44,119 nucleotides of DNA from assembly GCA_021784535.1 (NCBI GenBank), contig JAJYHW010000085.1:1-44119 (forward strand), read 5' to 3'. Made by a program: the position numbers and the translations under genes. The notes beneath the pieces were generated by a model. The model had not been told where the DNA came from, ran no database searches, and was given only the letters and a program-made list of their open reading frames with translations. Positions within the stretch are counted from its first letter, which is position 1; every line of letters begins with the position of its first letter. The stretch is from a bacterium. Its GTDB lineage: Bacteria; Patescibacteriota; Microgenomatia; Levybacterales; UBA12049. This document shows positions 37,759-44,119 of this stretch, piece by piece.

Positions 37759-39435
37759 TCATCTGATATGTTTGAAGATAATGACTTTGGGATGATCATA
37801 GACTGTAAATGCCTCTTCTGCATTGTCATCAGGGATAGTAAGTGGGATACCGAGGTACGTGAGCGATGGATATGAAGTAAATTCAGCAATTTTTTTGTAG
37901 GCAGTTTTACCAGCAAAAAGATTGTGATAAAATTGTGTCATGCGCGGATATCTCTCAGGAACTGTCGGGATACTTCCCCATCCTCGGTTTGAAGATAAAA
38001 TAAGATAATCACCTTGCGCCAACATAGTATCCATCGTATTCCATTTTTGTTGCGTATCAGGATCAAAAACAGGTAATTCTTTGATCGTATAATTACTTCC
38101 GGATAATGTGCCGATTGGCAATGGCAAAGCATCGTCCCAGCTTTCTGTCAAAATGACACTTTTGGGCGGAATGTGTGCATAGATCCATTCAGAAGCTGTG
38201 ACGCGGGTGATGGGTTTGGTATAGATAGAGAAAAAGAGTAATGGCCAGATAATGATACCGAAAAAAAGCATGACCTGAACGAGTCTGGGAATTTGTCTGG
38301 AAGTATAAGTAAATCCTATACCGGCAAAAATTGCAAGGAATGGATAAAGAATTAGAAAATATCGCATGGTTTGGACTGTTTGGTATCCCTGATAAAGAAA
38401 AAAGAGAATAACCCATGTCAGTATAAAAAAAAGATCAGCACTGCGAATTTTTTTAAAAAGAGCGTAAATGCCAAGAGTAATACATATCGAATAGCCAATC
38501 CCGACACCGTAGAGAATAAGATTTTTTAGTGCAAAAAGCACCGGCGTTTTGTGTATCCATTGAACACCGGGAGGAAACCATGCCGTTGGACTACTCCATG
38601 CTTCGAGTTCTTTGATGTTATTGATAAAATGTTGGCTAGGACGCAAATCGAAAAGATTGCCTGTTTGAAAAAGGTAGGGGTCGGCGATCCTTCCGGCAAG
38701 ATACGTAATTAACCCAAAAAGTAAGAGGTCACCGGCAAGACGGGGAAGGTTTATTTTTTCAATCTGTCGATGCTTTGCATAGGCATTTATTAAGAGATAA
38801 AGAAGCAGCGGTGAAATAAAAACAGCAGTTACTTTTGATGCTATAGCCAATCCAAAAAAAAGGCCGCCAAGTAATAGCCATGCAAGATTTTTTGTAAAAG
38901 AAAAGCGGAGAGTAAAATAAAAAGAGATAAAAGCAAAGGAACTGACGAAGGTGTCAACAGCAAAAAAATGAGAAAGTTGGATAGGCAATACAGCAATAGC
39001 GTACATAAATGCTGCCCAATACTTTGTGTTCTTGTGAATACCATATTCTTTTTCAAAAATTTTTACAGTTTTGAAGATAACAAGAATGACGAGAAGATCT
39101 ACAAATCCGGAGAGTAGTCTTCCCGTAAGCGTAAAAGTATTATAAGTATCAGAATTGGTCAGTAAGAGAAGAATTTTGTTAACAACGACAGGGAATGTTC
39201 CATAGACATAAAAAGAATGTCCGATATTTGCCGGATTCATCGGAGAGGTTTGTGGGGTAAGGTATTGCGCAAAAGAATGCGGCAGTTTCATATCCTCTCC
39301 AACCATTGTGAGAAAACGCTCATCAGGATGCAAATGTTCATTTTGATCAAAATTAATATCGTAGAATCGGAAAAATGCGCCGATAATAACAATAAGCAGG
39401 AGAAGCAGCTTACTTTTGTTGAAAAATTTTTGCAT
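37759..39435 (-). CDS. GT39-like membrane glycosyltransferase
   Basis: 558 residues, about 11 membrane segments. The first outer loop holds NEHLHPDERF, a His/Pro/Asp/Glu motif typical of GT-C enzymes of this type, followed by YVYGTFP and GRLLSGFVD. A soluble end (about 415-558) contains WDDALPLPIG and SNRGW. The gene follows the next GT39-like gene with 18 nt between them. Confidence 0.87.
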   Translation of the reverse strand: MQKFFNKSKLLLLLIVIIGAFFRFYDINFDQNEHLHPDERFLTMVGEDMKLPHSFAQYLTPQTSPMNPANIGHSFYVYGTFPVVVNKILLLLTNSDTYNTFTLTGRLLSGFVDLLVILVIFKTVKIFEKEYGIHKNTKYWAAFMYAIAVLPIQLSHFFAVDTFVSSFAFISFYFTLRFSFTKNLAWLLLGGLFFGLAIASKVTAVFISPLLLYLLINAYAKHRQIEKINLPRLAGDLLLFGLITYLAGRIADPYLFQTGNLFDLRPSQHFINNIKELEAWSSPTAWFPPGVQWIHKTPVLFALKNLILYGVGIGYSICITLGIYALFKKIRSADLFFILTWVILFFLYQGYQTVQTMRYFLILYPFLAIFAGIGFTYTSRQIPRLVQVMLFFGIIIWPLLFFSIYTKPITRVTASEWIYAHIPPKSVILTESWDDALPLPIGTLSGSNYTIKELPVFDPDTQQKWNTMDTMLAQGDYLILSSNRGWGSIPTVPERYPRMTQFYHNLFAGKTAYKKIAEFTSYPSLTYLGIPLTIPDDNAEEAFTVYDHPKVIIFKHIR

Positions 39436-39453
39436 TATTTTTTCATTGTATCA

Positions 39454-41109
39454 TTAGTTATTTTTTTTGAAAATAAACACGGTTGGATGATCAAATACTG
39501 AGACTGTTTGTTCCCACCAGTACACAGGATCACCCAAATATACAATTCTGCAGAAAATATCACAAGGAGTTTGATAGATTTTATGAAATCCGAGCTTTCC
39601 GTTTAATAATGATTGATAAAACGCATGTCCTTTGGGAAACTGCTTTGGGTTTTGTATACGTGATTGGAGAATTCTCTGACTTGGTAAAATGATATATTGT
39701 GCCAAAGCAATTTTTTGCCGCAATTGCGTGACGGTTGCAGCAGGGGGATGCGTATCAAGCCCATAGAAATTAAAGGTATCAATATGAGGAAATGCTTCCT
39801 GAAATGGTAATATGCCAAGATCTGCCGGTTCTGTGAGGATATGTGCGTTGAGAGGGATAGTCTGTTGTGCGAAAACTACTGCCATAAGTCGCGGGTCAAT
39901 AGCGACAAAAGCTGTTGCAAAGTATGCGTATGCAAAGACTCCTGTCAAAATACATAAAAGTGCTATTTCAAGTGCGAGAAGTCGAGCAAAATGTCTGCCT
40001 GCTTTTATGAGTTTTGTAAGCGCAAGTGAATTGATCAGTATTATAAAAGGAATAGTTGGCACCAGATAGCGGGTCCATTTTACAAAAAGAACAGCTTGTG
40101 AAAGAAAAAGAATCAAAAAGAAAGCGGCAAGAAGTAGAAATTGACTATTTTTTTGCTTAACAGCGATGATAAAAAGATAGATACCTGCAGGGATAAAAAG
40201 TAGCGTAGCTAATGGATTGAGTAAAAATGGATATATATGCAAAAATTGGTAAATAATTGGTGTTGTATCAAGAAAATTTTCAGTGTAGAAAACAGGAAGT
40301 GTCCCGAAGGCCACACCGGATTCGTAGTGCATGCTTGAAAGAAAATCTTTTGCATCAAATACGACATACGGATTAGTGAAAAGGTAAACCAGAGCAGCGA
40401 TGATCAGGAAGAATAGTATTTCCTTCAACGCATGCAGCGCGTGAAGTTTTTTGCTAGTGTTTCGAAAAACAAGTATCGGAATAAGAATAAGAGGAATCGG
40501 CAGAAGGGCAAGGGAAGTTATTTTGATTGCAACGAGGGTGCCAAAAAGAAGCGCAGAAAGCAAAATATTGATCCGTGTTTTCTTTTCCAGAACATGCAAA
40601 AAGCTCAAAAAAAGTAATACGCCAAAGAAGGTTAGCCACATTTCGAAGGTTCCAAAATGGGCAAACTGGATAAAGCCTACGCAGAATGTCGCGAAAAAAA
40701 CACTGAGTAAACCGACAGTCGCATTTTGAAGTTTTTTACCAAGAAAAAATAATAATGGAATAAGGAGTGTCGCAAGAATCGCAGAATAGATTCTGCTTAT
40801 CATAATTGCCTGTTCAAAAGTTACTGTTTGTAAGGAGGTTGGGGATGCTTGGTTAATCCATTGGGAAAAATAGTTTACGGCTATGCCGGTAAAATAAATA
40901 GTATAAATAGGCAAGGAGCCATAGGCAAAAAAATGTGGATTCATTTGGGTGAAAAAACGCAATTGGCTCACCGCGTTTGCAATATTGCGTTCGTCAGGAT
41001 GAAAATAGAAAGGCGCACCCCAGTTCAAATTGTAGAAATGGAGAAAACCGCCAATTAAAGTAAGTAAAAATACGATATAAAAACTCTTTTTAATTCGAAA
41101 AATTTTCAT
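39454..41109 (-). CDS. GT39-like membrane glycosyltransferase
   Basis: 551 residues from ATG 41109 (MKIFRIKKSFYIVFLL); the open frame reaches 41187 but that part is an A+T-rich repeat. It shares YFHPDERN, FAYGSLPIY and SRIYSAILATLL with the previous gene, so the two are paralogues. About 11 membrane segments and a C-terminal outside domain ending near VYWWEQTVSVFDHP. Likely a polyprenyl-phosphate-sugar user for surface glycans or glycoproteins. Confidence 0.87.
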   Translation of the reverse strand: MKIFRIKKSFYIVFLLTLIGGFLHFYNLNWGAPFYFHPDERNIANAVSQLRFFTQMNPHFFAYGSLPIYTIYFTGIAVNYFSQWINQASPTSLQTVTFEQAIMISRIYSAILATLLIPLLFFLGKKLQNATVGLLSVFFATFCVGFIQFAHFGTFEMWLTFFGVLLFLSFLHVLEKKTRINILLSALLFGTLVAIKITSLALLPIPLILIPILVFRNTSKKLHALHALKEILFFLIIAALVYLFTNPYVVFDAKDFLSSMHYESGVAFGTLPVFYTENFLDTTPIIYQFLHIYPFLLNPLATLLFIPAGIYLFIIAVKQKNSQFLLLAAFFLILFLSQAVLFVKWTRYLVPTIPFIILINSLALTKLIKAGRHFARLLALEIALLCILTGVFAYAYFATAFVAIDPRLMAVVFAQQTIPLNAHILTEPADLGILPFQEAFPHIDTFNFYGLDTHPPAATVTQLRQKIALAQYIILPSQRILQSRIQNPKQFPKGHAFYQSLLNGKLGFHKIYQTPCDIFCRIVYLGDPVYWWEQTVSVFDHPTVFIFKKNN

Positions 41110-41194
41110 AATAACAAATAATCCAATATACAAATACTGCCAATCAATAACCAAATACAAAATGACAAATTGCCAATACGAAATCATTTAGTAT
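41110..41194 (-). repeat. A+T-rich word repeat between the GT39-like and FAD genes
   Basis: Variants of CAAATAC, CCAATA and CATTTAGTATT fill the gap between the genes and run a few bases into the end of the FAD gene. On the left are ACAAATA and ACCAAATAC words, on the right TAGTATTTAG and ATTTAGTATTGATT. Confidence 0.6.
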
Positions 41195-42499
41195 TTAGCA
41201 TTGGTCATTTAGTATTGATTTACTTAGCAACCGTGCTGCTTTTTCACCTAATTCGACTGCATAATTTGTTCCCCTGTCCCAGGGATAGACCTGTTCAATG
41301 TTGGCAAGAAATACATTAGAGAGCGGCGTTGTCATAGCTGGAATTATACGCGAATAATTGATTGGAATGATCGGCTGAGCAAAAGGAACGGTGAATTTTT
41401 TTAACCCGATAAGATTTTTTTTATAATCCGGGTTTAATTTTTTGAGAAAGGGATCAAAAGTTTTCAATAGCGCTTCTTCGCTCAAAGTGAAATACGGGTG
41501 ATCATGTGGTAAATAGTGACCAAGATAGACAAGGTGCTCATTATTATAATGTTCACTCTTTATAAAATTGGTATGCTCGACAATTGCCAGAAGCGGTGCT
41601 TTGGTGTCGCAAATGCTGAGCCAATAGGTATTATCGGTTAAAAAAGGTTTCTTAAGCCGCATGATTACCACAATAGCTCCGAGCCCTTTAAGATTCAGTA
41701 GTGATTTTTTGTATGGTTCAGGAAGTTGTGGTGCGAGTTTCAAAAACGCAAAAGACGGGAGCGTAACAATAGCTTTATCGTAATTTCCGATTTCCAATTT
41801 CAAATTCCCAATTTTTCTGTATTTGATCTGAGGTTTATTGTTTGAGGAGATCTCGGTTATTTCAGTATTATAATAAATTTTTCCTCCTTTTGCTTCGATA
41901 ATACGAGCGAGATGGTTGGTAAATCTTAAAAAGCCTCCTTCCGGATAAGCAAGACGGGTTGTTCTTTTGGCAATGCGTCCCCAGAACCATGCGAGAGAAA
42001 TGTTTTCTGCATCTGCTCCGAATTTGCCAACGAGCAGCGGTTTCCATAGTAGCTCATACGCTTTTTTGCCAACTGTTTTTTTTAAGTATGCTGCTGTGGT
42101 AAAGCCCTCAAGTGGTTTCCAGAAAGGATTAAAGCGAAGCGGGGTAAGAGCGAGCGCCATCTGTATTCTTTCAAATACGGAAAGTTTCTGAAACGTCAAT
42201 AATGTGAACGGAGAGTCCATTTGATAAATTTTGCCATCTATCAAGTGGGATGTTTTGGGTCTTGTAATAATAACCGGGAAATCCAGTTCTTTTGCAAGAG
42301 CCAACACTGTTTTATCACTGGTAAACCAATGATGATAAAATGCCTCCAGCGTCCAGTCCCAACCAGTTTCCTGATAGCCAATTGCCAGGCCGCCGGGTTG
42401 TGTATCTTTTTCAAAGAGAGTGACGTCGTGCCCGTCTTTGACTAATTGATATGCCGCGGAAAGCCCGGTAAAGCCGGCTCCGATAATTGCTACTCTCAT
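41195..42499 (-). CDS. FAD-dependent amine-oxidase-fold oxidoreductase
   Basis: 434 residues. The N-terminal Rossmann motif GAGFTGLSAAYQL with FEKDTQPGG binds FAD, and the C-terminus has ANIEQVYPWDRGTNYAVELG, the second FAD box. It resembles the protoporphyrinogen oxidase / UDP-galactopyranose mutase-like group often found in glycan gene clusters. Residues about 228-240 (KIGNLKLEIGNYD) come from an ATTTCCA-type repeat, in a loop before the TLPSFAF strand. Its location between surface genes points to sugar or lipid modification, not heme synthesis. Confidence 0.85.
   Translation of the reverse strand: MRVAIIGAGFTGLSAAYQLVKDGHDVTLFEKDTQPGGLAIGYQETGWDWTLEAFYHHWFTSDKTVLALAKELDFPVIITRPKTSHLIDGKIYQMDSPFTLLTFQKLSVFERIQMALALTPLRFNPFWKPLEGFTTAAYLKKTVGKKAYELLWKPLLVGKFGADAENISLAWFWGRIAKRTTRLAYPEGGFLRFTNHLARIIEAKGGKIYYNTEITEISSNNKPQIKYRKIGNLKLEIGNYDKAIVTLPSFAFLKLAPQLPEPYKKSLLNLKGLGAIVVIMRLKKPFLTDNTYWLSICDTKAPLLAIVEHTNFIKSEHYNNEHLVYLGHYLPHDHPYFTLSEEALLKTFDPFLKKLNPDYKKNLIGLKKFTVPFAQPIIPINYSRIIPAMTTPLSNVFLANIEQVYPWDRGTNYAVELGEKAARLLSKSILNDQC
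41786..41824 (-). repeat. Period-7 ATTTCCA repeat in frame in the FAD gene
   Basis: TTTCCGATTTCCAATTTC and AAATTCCCAATTTT on the plus strand are read on the coding strand as KIGNLKLEIGNY. Confidence 0.7.
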
Positions 42500-42508
42500 A
42501 CATAAGGT

Positions 42509-42536
42509 ATGCGAATTTCGAACTAATCATTCGCAT
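42509..42536. other. Stem-loop between the surface-protein gene and the FAD gene
   Basis: ATGCGAAT (42509-42516) and ATTCGCAT (42529-42536) form a perfect 8-bp stem with a 12-nt loop that contains TTCGAA. No T-run follows, so it may be a processing signal or a repeat remnant. Confidence 0.45.
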
Positions 42537-42546
42537 CAGATTCGTA

Positions 42547-43911
42547 TTATAAAGCAAAAAATAATAAAGCGCCAATGCCGAGAATTGAGATTCCCGTAAT
42601 CGTACCAGTAATTGCTGCAGAACTGCCTGTTTTTGGCAATGGAGTTTTTGTCGGTGTTATGGCAGTTTTTGTGGGAGTTGGTGTTACGGTCGGTTTGGGT
42701 ATCGCAGTAGGTGTGGCTGCAGCTGTGGGTACGGGCGTGGTAGTTGGTATAGCTGTTGGAATTATTGTCGCGATCGGCGAGACGGATGGTGCAATAAAGT
42801 GACTTCCCGAGGCATAGACAATAAAGGATCTACTGATCGTCTGAAGAATGCCTGCGGCGTTAATTGATTTAATCGTAATTGTATGCTTACCTGGTGCGAG
42901 TTTGAGAGGCGGGCGAAATTGCCAGTTGCCGGAATTATTACTATGAAGTTTTACAGAAATTTCCTGTTGTGATTGGATTATGATATCAACTTCAGTATTT
43001 GGAAGTGCTCTCCCCTGAAAAGTCGGTTGCTGATCTGTAAAAGCTTGCGATGCTCTTGGTGTATCGATTACCGGAGAAGAGACAGGTGCAGGCGTAGTAA
43101 ATACAGGAAATCCTATGCCCGATGTGACTTGTGCGGCTCCGGATGCTTTCGTAGTTCTTCCAAGCGTAAAGTCATAATTTTGAGGCAAAATAATTTCAGG
43201 TACAGGGTTTGTATTATCGAAGAGTACTTTTGCAACTGATTGTTGTGTTGGTGTAACAGCTTGCAGGGTGAGCATGGTATCGGAGGTGAGTGATGCCGCG
43301 GTTGAAAGATTACTGTTGCGCAGTTGTGCAAGCGGAATTTGATAGCTTCCATCTGGATTGATGAGGGTTGCGAGCTGCTGAAGACCGCCACCTGTAAGAT
43401 AGACAATGCCTTCTGTGGGAATGGTTCCATTACTCAGCGCGACAGTGCCGGCAAGTGGAGGTGTAGTTGCGGCGTTAGTCAATGGTTTTGCAGTTGTAAC
43501 TATAAACGGGCTGCCGTTATTTGTTGTTTTTTGAGAGCCGGAATCAATAACATAATAATATTTTGTGGAAGGCGTTGCGTGCTCTACGGTTATAAAGTGC
43601 ACTTGGTGTTCAGCTGCGCTGCCAGTCTTTTTATCGCGATCATCCAGCGCGATATCAGGCATTGACGGGCTTGTGCCATACGAAACGGTTCCTACAGTAG
43701 GAACATCAGTTGTGTAAGAGATTGTAAAAGATGTATCCGAGATGTTGCTTATTTGTATATTTTTAGGCTCACTGCCGGCTGTTGCTTTTGAAATAAACAT
43801 AAATGTGTTGCCGCTGAGAAGAAGAGTAATACCTAAAGCCACAAGAAGGACAAAAAATCCTGCATAAGAAGGTAATTGTTTATCTAATAGCTTGTTTTGT
43901 GCATAGCTCAT
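42547..43911 (-). CDS. Surface protein with fibronectin-III and Ig-like domains and LPKTG end
   Basis: 454 residues. An N-terminal membrane segment (about 16-38) is followed by a fibronectin III domain (about 45-140: NIQISNISDTSFTISYTTD), a carboxypeptidase-regulatory-like part, an Ig-like domain (about 285-370: GKHTITIKSINAAG), a Thr/Pro-rich stalk (about 375-424), then LPKTG (425-429) and a terminal hydrophobic helix. No positively charged residues follow the helix. LPxTG points to a sortase or similar transpeptidase, none of which is in the window. Its ATG overlaps the stop of the upstream gene. Confidence 0.88.
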   Translation of the reverse strand: MSYAQNKLLDKQLPSYAGFFVLLVALGITLLLSGNTFMFISKATAGSEPKNIQISNISDTSFTISYTTDVPTVGTVSYGTSPSMPDIALDDRDKKTGSAAEHQVHFITVEHATPSTKYYYVIDSGSQKTTNNGSPFIVTTAKPLTNAATTPPLAGTVALSNGTIPTEGIVYLTGGGLQQLATLINPDGSYQIPLAQLRNSNLSTAASLTSDTMLTLQAVTPTQQSVAKVLFDNTNPVPEIILPQNYDFTLGRTTKASGAAQVTSGIGFPVFTTPAPVSSPVIDTPRASQAFTDQQPTFQGRALPNTEVDIIIQSQQEISVKLHSNNSGNWQFRPPLKLAPGKHTITIKSINAAGILQTISRSFIVYASGSHFIAPSVSPIATIIPTAIPTTTPVPTAAATPTAIPKPTVTPTPTKTAITPTKTPLPKTGSSAAITGTITGISILGIGALLFFAL

Positions 43912-44119
43912 TGTCCTTGTCTGGTAACCGATGCGCTCGAAGAAGACGTCTGTGTTGCTGGTGCAAATTGTGACGAATTCGATGCTGGCGGTGTTCCTGT
44001 CGGCGTCAGGGATGATGATCCAAGCGGCGCCAGAATATAAGGAGTAGGTGAAGGATTAAGTGGAGATGTTGTTGTAGCAGTGGATGAGCTTGTTTGCGTT
44101 TCAAAGAATGGGCTGACAT
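43908..44119 (-). CDS. C-terminal end of a Ser/Thr/Pro-rich protein (partial)
   Basis: The minus-strand frame is open from the window edge to TGA at 43910-43908, giving about 70 residues rich in Ser, Thr, Pro and Ala (NPSPTPYILAPLG, SLTPTGTPPA). It is a linker or stalk-like tail, likely outside the cell. The stop overlaps the ATG of the LPKTG protein (ATGA), so the genes are coupled and probably form one surface complex. The main domain is outside the window. Confidence 0.75.
   Translation of the reverse strand, partial: VSPFFETQTSSSTATTTSPLNPSPTPYILAPLGSSSLTPTGTPPASNSSQFAPATQTSSSSASVTRQGQ

Noticed and set aside
43324..43665. Plus-strand open frame of 113 codons
   Set aside because: Antisense shadow of the fibronectin-domain surface protein.
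1..44119. tRNA, rRNA, transposase or integrase genes
   Set aside because: None found by eye on either strand; no T-loop-like GGTTCGAATCC, no DDE or tyrosine recombinase motifs in any frame.

Overview
The window looks like a piece of a Patescibacteria/CPR genome, most likely of the Microgenomates type. The grounds are: A+T-rich DNA with the standard code (TGA is used as stop); a HerA/VirD4-like ATPase with a small partner gene; a DUF2298 (YYY) membrane protein; several GT39-like membrane glycosyltransferases; a small FemAB protein; a ClpB without its N-domain; and many short in-frame repeat insertions. The lineage is inferred from gene content, since no rRNA or tRNA is present.

Layout. 1-6842 is a cobalamin locus: the end of nrdR, a DUF6941-like gene, nrdJ (adenosylcobalamin-dependent ribonucleotide reductase), a first cobalamin riboswitch, a DUF4430 (transcobalamin-like) lipidless membrane-anchored protein, a DUF6580 membrane protein (putative vitamin transporter), a PduO-type cobalamin adenosyltransferase, then a second cobalamin riboswitch ahead of a 565-residue protein of unknown function and a 49-residue zinc-ribbon protein that copies its C-terminal domain. 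6878-9973 holds an acidic disordered protein and the HerA/VirD4-like ATPase. 9982-19122 is mixed housekeeping: PH-domain membrane protein, matrixin-like protease, RsmB-type methyltransferase, trpS, EEP hydrolase, mutY lacking its Fe-S cysteines, a beta-carbonic-anhydrase-like protein, msrA, and a DrrAB-type ABC exporter. 19125-27128 has an MscS channel, a PLP decarboxylase, clpB, a Nudix hydrolase, a zinc-ribbon RNase HI, nickel superoxide dismutase with its maturation protease, and a methyltransferase. 27261-32290 has FemAB, UvrD, tpiA and an LCP protein. 32284-44119 is a cell-surface region: DUF2298, HAD, GT4, three GT39-like proteins, an FAD oxidoreductase, and an LPKTG surface protein with its upstream partner.

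Three genome-wide habits are visible directly. (1) Most first genes of transcripts have a TATAAT-like -10 box that ends only 6-8 nt before the start codon, so their mRNAs should be leaderless; Shine-Dalgarno sequences appear only inside operons or behind riboswitches. Two divergent pairs, 22-23 nt apart, share overlapping -10 boxes. (2) A+T-rich palindromic 'word' repeats sit at gene borders (around DUF6580, pduO, sodX, tpiA and others) and have entered the reading frames of mutY, femAB, tpiA and an FAD oxidoreductase; other short repeats entered nrdJ, femAB and uvrD. (3) A GAAAAATTTTT-centred motif recurs near gene ends.

The best candidate for a new system is the cobalamin locus. Its dNTP supply depends on B12, and a capture protein, a possible solitary transporter, the adenosylating enzyme and an unknown zinc-ribbon pair all lie behind two riboswitches with matching compensatory base changes. 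The riboswitch hairpins carry the ribosome binding site in their 3' arm.
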